Assembly (NCBI GenBank): GCA_964421875.1 | Contig: CAYQZD010000089.1 | Span: forward strand, 1 to 15,426 | Length of the DNA: 15,426 bases | Direction of reading: 5' to 3' | Source: CAYQZD01 sp964421875 | GTDB taxonomy: Bacteria; Electryoneota; Tariuqbacteria; Tariuqbacterales; Tariuqbacteraceae | In this document: positions 1 through 7,166 of the stretch, piece after piece | How positions within the stretch are numbered: the first letter of the stretch is position 1 | How the letters are laid out: every line of letters starts with the position of its first letter | Position numbers and translations under genes: made by a program | Notes under the pieces: generated by a model | The model's input: the letters and a program-made list of their open reading frames with translations, nothing else | What the model was told of the DNA's origin: nothing | Databases searched by the model: none

Positions 1-34
1 AAGATACCAGGAGAAACTCAACAGGTATTTTGTT

Positions 35-340
35 TTAACACAGAATTAAGGAATTCATCATCTGCGCCCGGTGTTCATTGGCAATATCCTTACAGGCTTT
101 CAATTCCAGGATTATTTTGTTATCAACAACGATATCAGCAAAATAGTCTCCAACTATTTCATTTTCAAATACAACCTGAAGAGAAACCTGCTGCTGGCAG
201 TTTATACATTTTTTTCGAAATGCGACACAGAGAGCATTTTCATATACCTTTTCCAAGAAACCCGGACCAAGGTTGTTATGCACATACATTGCTGCATTTA
301 CAATATCGTAGGATAATTTCTTATGGACTATTTTATCCAT
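35..340 (-). CDS. GxxExxY protein, PD-(D/E)XK-like, probably C-terminally truncated
   Basis: A 101-residue protein matching the GxxExxY family, which is grouped with PD-(D/E)XK nuclease-like folds; its cellular role is not established. The name motif is G27-F28-L29-E30-K31-V32-Y33, preceded by the usual VHNNLGPG. A nuclease-like D69...E79-L80-K81 triad and the following EHRAQ segment are present. Family members usually run about 20-25 residues further, ending in a NYLKAT..VGLLLNFG-like strand. Here TAA comes right after MMNSLILC. The bases after it read NKIPVEFLLVS, which resembles that missing strand, so a nonsense or indel mutation has probably clipped the protein. The ATG at 340 has no strong ribosome site. 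It begins only 16 bp from the phased heptamer array. The family call is firm; whether the product is active is unknown. Confidence 0.8.
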   Translation of the reverse strand: MDKIVHKKLSYDIVNAAMYVHNNLGPGFLEKVYENALCVAFRKKCINCQQQVSLQVVFENEIVGDYFADIVVDNKIILELKACKDIANEHRAQMMNSLILC

Positions 341-355
341 AATTATAAATACTTC

Positions 356-729
356 ATTCGTGTGAATTCGTGTTTATTCGTGGCTAATTATTTTTTGAAA
401 CCACTAATGGACACTAATGAACACGAATAATTATAGATAGTCCTTATTAATTCGTTAAACAAATATAAAACAGTCGTGTGAATTCGTGTTTATTCGTGGC
501 TAATTATTTTTTGAAACCACTAATGGACACTAATGAACACGAATAATTATAGATAGTCCTTATTAATTCGTTAAACAAATATAAAACAGTCGTGTGAATT
601 CGTGTTTATTCATGGCTAATTATTTTTTAAAACCACTAATGGACACTAATGAACACGAATAATTATAGATAATCCGTATTAATTCGTTAAACATAATAAA
701 AAACATTCGTGTTTATTCGTGGCTAATTA
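356..729. repeat. Three 116-bp tandem repeats plus partial fourth, with phased inverted heptamers
   Basis: Head-to-tail copies start at 358, 474 and 590 with an exact 116-bp period. A partial fourth copy spans about 705-729. The first two copies are almost identical; the third carries a few substitutions. Each unit has two arms. In copy 1, ATTCGTG stands at 356, 366 and 376. Its reverse complement, CAC(T/G)AAT, stands at 402, 412 and 422. All six fit one dyad centred at 392, and steps within each arm are exactly 10 bp, one helical turn. The outer heptamer is AGTCGTG in copies 2 and 3. The array fills the whole gap between the GxxExxY start and the aminopeptidase stop codon, and the partial copy includes that stop. 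No spacer variation of CRISPR type is present. Confidence 0.95.
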
Positions 730-1794
730 AACCACCAATAATTCCTTCGGCGTCCCCGTGAGGATTTCGCAGCCATCATCCCGGATGATGACATCGTCCT
801 CGATACGGACGCCGCCCCAGCCGGGAAGGTAGATTCCGGGTTCGATAGTGAGCACCTGCCCGGACTTCAACCAGTGGTCTAGCACAAAAGTGGCGCGGGG
901 GTGGGCGTGGACTTCGATGCCCAGACCGTGCCCCAAGCCGTGACCGTAGTATTCGCCGTAACCGGCGTCCTTGATGACATCGCGGGCGACTTTGTCCAGA
1001 GCGGTTCCGCTCATTTCGCCTTTGCAGGCGTCGATGGCGGCAAGTTGTGCTTTAAGAACTATATCGTAGATTTCGCGATGCTTGGCGGTAGGCTCGCCGA
1101 CCACAACGGTTCGAGTCATATCGGAACAGTATCCCTGATAGATACATCCCATATCGAAGGTAACGAAATCGCCGGTTTCGATTTCCTTTTCCGAAAATCC
1201 GGCATGGGGCAGGGAGGAGTTCGCGCCGGAGGCGACGATGGGATCGAAGCTGTTGCCATCCGCGCCTTTTTTAATATGGCGGTATGTGATTTCAGCGGCG
1301 AGGTCAACTTCGCGGACGCCGGGTTTCACCATTTTCACCACTTCAGCGAAAACATCATCGGTGATTTTCACTGCAATTAGAATTTTGTCCAGTTCGTCTT
1401 TATCCTTAATGGAGGCGATCTCCTCGACTATGTTTTCCGTGCCCACCCATTCGCAGCCCGGCAGGGATTCCTGCATCTTAGTGAGCATATCATAGGTAAT
1501 GAAGGGGGATTCGATGCCGATTGCGCCCGTGAACTTCATTGCCTCGCGCTCTTTGAATTCGGTATAAAAATCCTTCTTGATGATGATGGATTCAGCCCCG
1601 GATACTTGGCGCTTAACCTGTTCCTGGTAGCGGAAATCGGTGAGGAAGAAGGCTTTATCGCGAGTAACGAAAAGCAGCCCCGAAGAGCCGCTGTAACCGC
1701 ACAGGTATCTGATATTGGAAAGACGGTTTGAGAGAAAAGCGTCGATTTTCAGTTCATCGAACTTGTCACGAAGTTTATTGATGCGGGATTCCAT
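727..1794 (-). CDS. pepP: Xaa-Pro aminopeptidase / Xaa-Pro dipeptidase (M24B)
   Basis: A 355-residue M24B metallopeptidase that removes N-terminal residues preceding proline, or splits Xaa-Pro dipeptides, in the cytoplasm. Residues 1-125 form the creatinase-like N-terminal domain (SNRLSNIRYLCGYSGSSG). Residues 130-355 form the pita-bread catalytic domain. The dinuclear metal ligands are all visible: D214 in TFDMG, D225 in SDMTRT, H289 in GHGLGHGLG, E318 in TIEPG and E332 in RIEDD. H296 in EVHAHP is the usual active-site histidine. The length is normal for the short PepQ/PepP-like form. ATG at 1794 follows a good AAAGGAT ribosome site. The gene is probably last in its transcription unit. Its TAA (727-729) falls inside the edge of the 116-bp repeat. 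PepP versus PepQ cannot be settled from sequence. Confidence 0.93.
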   Translation of the reverse strand: MESRINKLRDKFDELKIDAFLSNRLSNIRYLCGYSGSSGLLFVTRDKAFFLTDFRYQEQVKRQVSGAESIIIKKDFYTEFKEREAMKFTGAIGIESPFITYDMLTKMQESLPGCEWVGTENIVEEIASIKDKDELDKILIAVKITDDVFAEVVKMVKPGVREVDLAAEITYRHIKKGADGNSFDPIVASGANSSLPHAGFSEKEIETGDFVTFDMGCIYQGYCSDMTRTVVVGEPTAKHREIYDIVLKAQLAAIDACKGEMSGTALDKVARDVIKDAGYGEYYGHGLGHGLGIEVHAHPRATFVLDHWLKSGQVLTIEPGIYLPGWGGVRIEDDVIIRDDGCEILTGTPKELLVV

Positions 1795-1884
1795 AATATC
1801 CTTTCGGTTTGAGTTTTATATGGTTATAGATAATTATCACTTTATTGTATGTATCCCAACGCGGGAACGTGGGAAGGAAAAGCT

Positions 1885-2301
1885 TTAAGATGATTTAACA
1901 TAAGGCAGCCTCGGCGGACTCAATATCAAGGCTGCCAGTACCAGCAGACCAAATCCGGTATAAATCAAAGCGAAAACCTCCAGCGGGATGTCATAATAAA
2001 TCAGCTTATGCGCCCAATGCTGAATGAAAGTCCCGCTGTAGAAGACGCCGCCCGCCGCCTCGCGAAGCTTACTCTCCCAGATAGTCAGCGGGCACAGTTT
2101 GTCTAACCAGGCCTGAGCCACTACTACGCCAATCGCCAGTATGTGGACTATCCGGAACCAGAAGTTACGCACCCATAACCACCGAAAAATCTTCCCGGCG
2201 ATGACCAGCGCCAGCCCGAAAATCACAAAAGCAATGATAACCAGGTGCAGGATGAGGATAAGGTCCGCCAGGAGTTGGTATGGCGCATGAGCGCTCATCA
2301 T
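1885..2301 (-). CDS. DUF2784 family membrane protein
   Basis: A 138-residue integral membrane protein of the DUF2784 family, function unknown. Family hallmarks are visible in order: LADLILILHL in the first helix, the WVRNFWFRIVH loop, AQAWLDKLCPLTIWES, then SGTFIQHWAHKLIYYDIP and a C-terminal helix ending in PPR. Four membrane helices are expected at about 8-35, 48-68, 88-105 and 108-130. The conserved cysteine (KLCPLT), Trp and His residues suggest a structural or cofactor-binding motif, but no activity is known. The ATG at 2301 follows AAGGA at about nine bases; a second ATG lies one codon later. It sits 60 bp after the TPR gene and 90 bp before the aminopeptidase, so it may be co-transcribed with either. 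Confidence 0.85.
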   Translation of the reverse strand: MMSAHAPYQLLADLILILHLVIIAFVIFGLALVIAGKIFRWLWVRNFWFRIVHILAIGVVVAQAWLDKLCPLTIWESKLREAAGGVFYSGTFIQHWAHKLIYYDIPLEVFALIYTGFGLLVLAALILSPPRLPYVKSS

Positions 2302-2361
2302 AATGAATTATCCTTATTGCCGCGTTATAAGAAAGTCTTCTAACAACAGTCGTTATTTCGA

Positions 2362-4296
2362 TTACGGAAACTTCATCTGCAGTTCCCGAATACGCTCCGA
2401 ATGTCTCATCTTCTCTTCTTCAGGGAGGGCGTTATACACCTCCAGAGCTTTCTTATAATCACCCTGCTTGGCGTATATCTCCGCTAGGGTAGTGGTGCGG
2501 ATTTCAGCGGGGCTTTTCCGCGCCGGGGGTGTTGAAACCCGGTCGAAGCCCTCATTCACCTCCTGAAATACCTTGTTCAATTCTTCGATATCTGGTATTT
2601 CTAGGGATGGAGCCTGCGCTTTGACCGCTTCGGTTTCATCCGGCTTGGGGGGCAGGGATATTTTCACTTCCTCCAGGGGCGGAGGAAAGGCATCCCACAC
2701 TTTTTTTGCCGGTTCTTTATCCGGGATTTGTCCGCGGCGGGATTCCTCTACTTCATTCAATGAACGGACGCTTTCCTTGTCACCCAGCGCTGAGAGTTCT
2801 TCAAGGACCGTATCGATTTCTTTTTCGCCGGATGGTTCCTGCGGGGAGGCTAATTCCTCAATTCCTCCTTGGCTGGTGTCAGCCTCAGTAACCTTTTCCG
2901 CAAGCAGGGCTGTTTCTGAAGGCTGAACTATGTCTTCGCCAAGAGTGGTCTCCTCAATGACAGGTCCCGCCATCTGTGGTGTTTCCGGCTTTTGAGTGTC
3001 GCTTGTGGATTCTTCAACAGCAGTATCCGCTTCCTTTTCCTCGCTAAGCGGGAATCCTTCGAGTTCAGCGGCGTAATCGATCTCCTCCGCCGTGGCTGCG
3101 GATCGAACATCGACGGATTTTTCCGCCAGCGTTTCCTCCACTTCGATGTCCGGGACCACCGAGTCAGCTTCCTCCAAGGTGGAATCTTCCGCCTCAGGCT
3201 CTGCGGTTTCAGGGATTGAATCAATGAAAACGTCGGTGAAATCAGGGACCGGCTTTTCCACCGTCGGCGCCGCTGTCTGCCGCTTAAGAGGCGGCGTTTC
3301 CGGGGGAGGTTCGGCCTGAATTATCTCGGAATCTTCAACTTCCTGAATCTCCGGCGCCGCCTCTTCTTCTTTAAAGTCTGATACAGGTTCGAGTTCAGCG
3401 TCTTTTTGTTCTGCTTCAAACTCCGGCTCCGTGACCTCTTCAGGTTCGATAGTATCCTCCGGAGGCTCCTCTTCAAGGGTAATGTCTTCAACTGCCGGTT
3501 CGGATTCTAACGCAGCGGTTTCAGGTTCTTCAAGCGTTTCGAGGGTTTCATCTTGAGCGGATTCAAGTTCAGGTTTAGCGGTATCAAGCGGTTCCGATTC
3601 CTCCAATCTGTCTTCTGCCGTAGTCACATCCTCGGATTCGCCTTCAACCTCTTCGCCGCTCATTGCGTTTTCCAATTCCTTTTCTAACTTGTCAAAATCC
3701 AGGACAATTTCATCGGATTCAGGAGTATCTTCGGTTTCAAGCTCAGTTACCGGCTCGGTATCTGCCTCCGCTTCGGATTCCAGCTCGGTTTCTGCCGCCG
3801 TTTCCGGTTCAAGTATGGTTTCAGCCGTTCTCTCAGAATCTTCGATTTGCGACGGTTCCTCGCCGGCTACAGTTAAAATATCTTTCTCACTTTCTGCTAA
3901 CGTTGACGCAATCTCTGTTTCCTCTCTTTCCTTAGCGACAGAGCTATAGGGCAGGGCGGACAAGGGATCATAGGTCAGGAGTTCCTTTCGCCAACTGTCT
4001 TCATTGGGAGTCTCAAGTCTTTGAATCTCCGCTAAGCGGGTCAGGGCTTTGAGATTGCGGGGGTCGATTTCTATCACCTGGTGATAAATATCCTTCGCTT
4101 CTTCATACTCGCCCAGCTCTTCCTGTATCATTCCTTTCAGCAGAAGGCCGGAGGTGTCTTCGGGATATTTTTTTTGATATCTCTTCAGGGTTTTAAGCGC
4201 TTGAACGGTATTACCCTCGTTCAGGAATTCATAAGTTATTTGACCGAGTAGAGCGGGGCATTTATTGGCTAATTTTGCTAAGGATTGTGTCATCAT
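2362..4296 (-). CDS. TPR protein with long acidic disordered linker
   Basis: A 644-residue protein with no signal peptide or membrane helix, so probably cytoplasmic. Residues about 14-110 hold two to three TPR-like helical pairs (ALKTLKRYQKKYPED; KGMIQEELGEYEEAKDIYHQ). Residues about 125-560 are low-complexity, dominated by Glu with Pro, Ala, Thr, Ser and Asp and very few aromatics; this should be disordered and highly negative. A short amphipathic segment (IEELNKVFQEVNEGFDRV) follows at about 570-590. The final 45 residues are one more TPR (TLAEIYAKQGDYKKALEVYNAL). Its start overlaps the tolC stop by four bases and has a strong ribosome site, so it belongs to the export operon. TPRs at both ends suggest a scaffold or bridging role; that is inference. 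No specific family name is recognised. Confidence 0.85.
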   Translation of the reverse strand: MMTQSLAKLANKCPALLGQITYEFLNEGNTVQALKTLKRYQKKYPEDTSGLLLKGMIQEELGEYEEAKDIYHQVIEIDPRNLKALTRLAEIQRLETPNEDSWRKELLTYDPLSALPYSSVAKEREETEIASTLAESEKDILTVAGEEPSQIEDSERTAETILEPETAAETELESEAEADTEPVTELETEDTPESDEIVLDFDKLEKELENAMSGEEVEGESEDVTTAEDRLEESEPLDTAKPELESAQDETLETLEEPETAALESEPAVEDITLEEEPPEDTIEPEEVTEPEFEAEQKDAELEPVSDFKEEEAAPEIQEVEDSEIIQAEPPPETPPLKRQTAAPTVEKPVPDFTDVFIDSIPETAEPEAEDSTLEEADSVVPDIEVEETLAEKSVDVRSAATAEEIDYAAELEGFPLSEEKEADTAVEESTSDTQKPETPQMAGPVIEETTLGEDIVQPSETALLAEKVTEADTSQGGIEELASPQEPSGEKEIDTVLEELSALGDKESVRSLNEVEESRRGQIPDKEPAKKVWDAFPPPLEEVKISLPPKPDETEAVKAQAPSLEIPDIEELNKVFQEVNEGFDRVSTPPARKSPAEIRTTTLAEIYAKQGDYKKALEVYNALPEEEKMRHSERIRELQMKFP

Positions 4297-5783
4297 CGGG
4301 CTTCACCTCCGGTTAGTTCCGGAAAAAACAAGGTATTATATCTTTTAGCGGTGATGTTGTAGTCGATGATAGAATCGAGCAGTTCGTGCCTGGCTTGATT
4401 GAGGGAGATTTGCGCATCTATTAAGTCGGTGGCGGTGGCGGCGCCGATATCGAAACGAGCGACGGTGATGTTGTAGCTCTTAACCGCCAATTCTTCTGCC
4501 AGATTGGCGCTGGTTAGGCGCGAATCGGCGGATTTAAGGGCTCTCTCCGCGCGGCGCAGTTCCGCCTGGAATCCCTTCATCAACTGCGTATTGTCATAGC
4601 GGCTGCGTCGCAGGCTTATCCGGCTGTTTTCCACTCTTTTGCGCGCGGCGCTCCAGTCGAGAAGGGGGAAGGATAAGGTTAAGCTTACTCCCCGATCCTG
4701 TTCATATTCATCGGTGAGTCGGTCTAGGTCGGTTTCTTTGGAATTGAAATCATAATAAGCCTGAAGACTGGCATTCAGCCCCGCCTGAGACTTAGTCTGC
4801 TTATAAGTGAGTTCGGCGTTATGCAGGTCGATGGCGGCTTTCTTCAACTCCTGACGGCGCTGCGCAGCCCTGACCGGGTCACCCATATCTACGACGATCT
4901 TTTCTACGCCGGGCGATACGGAGATGGAATCATTAAGTTCCATTCCCAGCATCAGTTTAAGTTCGTCAGCCGAATTCTGATACGAGTCCTTTATACCGGC
5001 GAAAGTTCCTTCGCGGCGAGCGAGTTCGACCTTGAGCTTTAAAACCTCAACTTCAGGGATGAGCCCGGCTTTGAATTTATCCTGGGCGGTGGCAACGGAA
5101 TTTTCCCAGCGCTTGAAATCATCCAATTCCAGCTGAAGCCTCCGGTCCGCGCGCACCAGACCATAGAATGCAACCGCTATCAGGTAATCAAGGTCTCTTA
5201 GGGCAATTTCACGGTCGAGCCCCGCTTTCTTGAGCGAATTCATACTGCGGAGATAGCTCAGCCTGATAATATTGGGCTGCAACAAAGGCTGGCGAACCGC
5301 AAAACGGATGATGCTGGAATATTCGGTCTGGGTGCTGTCGCTGGCAGAGCCGATATAATAGTCCCGCTTATAGAGAAAAGTGGAAACATCCACAGCGCCG
5401 CCGGTAGGAAGATTCTGCTGAAGCAGAAGCGAGCCCTGGTATCGGAAGTCGCCGGTGGGAAGCCATTTCCAACCATAGGTTCCGGCGCCGGGGTCGTAAA
5501 CGTATTGTTCGCTGAGGCTCTCGCTAAAATTAGGCGCGGTCACATCCAACTTGAGGGAAGGGAACAGTTCCGCCTTGTCGCTGACGAATGAAGCTTGGGC
5601 GGCTTGAAGCTCCATCAGTGAACGAATGATGTTGGGATTGTTCTTCAGCGCGAGTTCTTTTGCGGTTTTGAGGTCAAGGTAAAAAATTTCAGCGCTGGCA
5701 GCGGAGCTTAAGATGAGAAAGAGCGCTAATGCGCAGGCAGTGTATAGCAACCATGAAGCGGTTTTTAAGGTCGTTTTATTCAT
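4293..5783 (-). CDS. TolC-family outer-membrane efflux channel
   Basis: An outer-membrane efflux protein of about 496 residues, the exit duct of a tripartite exporter. The signal peptide is clear: MNKTTLKTASW, a hydrophobic core, then SSAASA before EIFYLDLKTAKELALKNNP, the usual start of the first OEP repeat. There is no lipobox cysteine. Long helical stretches with two internally repeated halves follow, ending in the typical DLIDAQISLNQARHELLDSIIDYNITAKRYNTL helix region. I chose ATG at 5783 over a TTG at 5798 because it gives a normal signal peptide. That ATG overlaps the permease stop by eight bases (ATGAATAA). The downstream TPR gene overlaps by four bases. Substrate is unknown. The adjacent adaptor and permease make it their dedicated channel. 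Confidence 0.92.
   Translation of the reverse strand: MNKTTLKTASWLLYTACALALFLILSSAASAEIFYLDLKTAKELALKNNPNIIRSLMELQAAQASFVSDKAELFPSLKLDVTAPNFSESLSEQYVYDPGAGTYGWKWLPTGDFRYQGSLLLQQNLPTGGAVDVSTFLYKRDYYIGSASDSTQTEYSSIIRFAVRQPLLQPNIIRLSYLRSMNSLKKAGLDREIALRDLDYLIAVAFYGLVRADRRLQLELDDFKRWENSVATAQDKFKAGLIPEVEVLKLKVELARREGTFAGIKDSYQNSADELKLMLGMELNDSISVSPGVEKIVVDMGDPVRAAQRRQELKKAAIDLHNAELTYKQTKSQAGLNASLQAYYDFNSKETDLDRLTDEYEQDRGVSLTLSFPLLDWSAARKRVENSRISLRRSRYDNTQLMKGFQAELRRAERALKSADSRLTSANLAEELAVKSYNITVARFDIGAATATDLIDAQISLNQARHELLDSIIDYNITAKRYNTLFFPELTGGEAR
4303..4310 (-). promoter_or_regulatory. Strong Shine-Dalgarno for the TPR gene
   Basis: On the minus strand GGAGGTGA lies six bases before the ATG at 4296, within the last codons of tolC. 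This near-perfect anti-16S match, with the ATGA stop/start overlap, supports the 4296 start. It points to efficient reinitiation as ribosomes leave tolC. Confidence 0.8.
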
Positions 5784-7038
5784 ATCGCAAGGCTTCAATG
5801 GGATTCAAATTGGCGGCTCTGCGGGCGGGATAAAGGCCGAAAATCAAGCCCACTCCGGCGGCGACGCCGAAAGCTGAAACTACGGATATTATAGAGACGA
5901 CGGTTATCCATCCGGCGTAAAAGGTGATGATTTTAGCGAGGGCAATGCCGAGGATAATGCCGATAATTCCTCCGGAGAAGGAGAGGGTGATGGATTCCGT
6001 GAGGAATTGCCCCATAATCTCCGAACGACGCGCCCCCATAGCCCGGCGCACTCCGATTTCTCGCGTGCGCTCCAGCACCGAGGAGAGCATAATATTCATT
6101 ATCCCAATCCCTCCCACAAGCAGGGAGATGCCGGCAATCGCTCCCATTACAATATTGAAAATGCGTTGAGTGGATTGGCTCTGCCGCAGGAGTTCTTCCG
6201 GGATGATGACCTCAAAATCGTTCTGGGAGTGATGCCTCCGCTCAATCATACGCTGCAACAGGTCTGCTAAGGCGCGGATGTCAGCGCCATCCTTGAGCTT
6301 GATGACAATCTGGTCCAGGGGGCTTTTAAGTCCGGGCCGGTCGATGTACTTCTCGCTGGCGGTGAGGGGAACGATAACATCCTCGTTGTAGTTTCTAATC
6401 CGGTAGCCTCCGATTTCCTTCATCGAAACATTCTTGCGTTCCATTACTCCGACGATAGTGAACCATTTCTGACCGATCTTTATATCCGTATTAAGTGGAT
6501 TTATGAAAGGGAAGAGCTTGCGCTTGACCCCGCTCCCGATGACACAAACCCTACGATTGTGCGCTATGTCGTCCCGGTCGGTGAAACGGCCGCTGTGGAG
6601 CGCCAGGTTATGGGCTGCCAGGTATTGAGGTGTGGTTCCAACCAGGGAGGCTTTCATCTTCTCGCTGTTGGCGTGGAGGTTGACTTCATCCCGGCGGAGG
6701 GGGATGACCGCTGTTATTTCCCGGGAAACGATTCGCTCGATGGCCTCTGCGTCGTTTCGGGTAAGTCCCGGTGAAAAACCGGCTCTGACGGCGACCAGCT
6801 CCTTCTCCTGGAGGTCCCGGTCCTGAACGATAATGTTGTTGATGCCCATAACTTCAATCTGCTTAAGAGCTTCCCTGCGCGCGCCTTCGCCGATAGAGAG
6901 CATCGCCACTACCGCGCCAACGCCGAAAATAATCCCCAGCATCGTGAGAAAGGCTCGAAGCTTATGAGCAAATATCCCCTCAAAGCCGATCTGTATGTTT
7001 TCCCAAACTTCCAAATTCGTGGCGCAGGATCTCCGCAC
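5776..7038 (-). CDS. MacB/FtsX-type ABC transporter permease, ATPase domain absent
   Basis: A permease of about 420 residues. TM1 is at about 28-50 (LRAFLTMLGIIFGVGAVVAM). A large periplasmic MacB_PCD domain spans 51-290. TM2 is at about 294-318, TM3 at 345-370 and TM4 at 378-402. The FtsX signature VLERTREIGVRRAMGA follows TM2, and the C-terminus NPIEALRYE is classic for the family. Such permeases are driven by a cytoplasmic LolD/MacB-type ATPase, either fused or encoded next door. Neither is present here. The 128-bp gap upstream is too short for one. The first possible start is GTG at 7038. A TTG at 7014 would give MEVWENIQIG, closer to the usual family N-terminus, so the start is uncertain. 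Its stop overlaps the start of tolC. Confidence 0.92.
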   Translation of the reverse strand: MRRSCATNLEVWENIQIGFEGIFAHKLRAFLTMLGIIFGVGAVVAMLSIGEGARREALKQIEVMGINNIIVQDRDLQEKELVAVRAGFSPGLTRNDAEAIERIVSREITAVIPLRRDEVNLHANSEKMKASLVGTTPQYLAAHNLALHSGRFTDRDDIAHNRRVCVIGSGVKRKLFPFINPLNTDIKIGQKWFTIVGVMERKNVSMKEIGGYRIRNYNEDVIVPLTASEKYIDRPGLKSPLDQIVIKLKDGADIRALADLLQRMIERRHHSQNDFEVIIPEELLRQSQSTQRIFNIVMGAIAGISLLVGGIGIMNIMLSSVLERTREIGVRRAMGARRSEIMGQFLTESITLSFSGGIIGIILGIALAKIITFYAGWITVVSIISVVSAFGVAAGVGLIFGLYPARRAANLNPIEALRYE

Positions 7039-7045
7039 CCTGCGC
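7022..7045 (-). promoter_or_regulatory. Hairpin across the permease translation start
   Basis: The transcript can pair GCGCAGG (7045-7039) with CCTGCGC (7028-7022), a perfect 7-bp GC-rich stem. The 10-base loop contains both the GTG at 7038 and a GGAG sequence. If GTG is the true start, the start codon sits in the loop. If TTG at 7014 is used, the hairpin lies just upstream. It could limit initiation of the permease relative to the adaptor; this is inference. Confidence 0.45.
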
Positions 7046-7166
7046 TATGTAATTAATATACTGATATTTACAATAGGTAGCAGTGTTCCTGTTGCGCTGT
7101 TAATGTTTGCCCAAACTTTCGATTAACTGTATAATTCCAATTCCCTTTCGTATTCGTAAGGCTCCG

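Noticed and set aside
356..729. CRISPR array
   Set aside because: The copies are full-length tandem repeats without unique spacers, and no cas genes are nearby.
901..1495. Plus-strand open frames of 159 and 85 codons opposite pepP
   Set aside because: The minus strand carries every M24B catalytic motif; these are antisense shadows.
1853..1875. Terminator between the DUF2784 gene and pepP
   Set aside because: The CCCAACG/CGTGGG pairing needs a bulge, and no T-run follows on the minus strand.
2573..3949. Several plus-strand open frames opposite the TPR gene
   Set aside because: They are Ser/Pro-rich mirror images of the Glu-rich low-complexity coding strand and match no family.
5796..5798. 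TTG as start of the TolC gene
   Set aside because: ATG at 5783 gives a standard signal peptide and a tight stop/start overlap with the permease.
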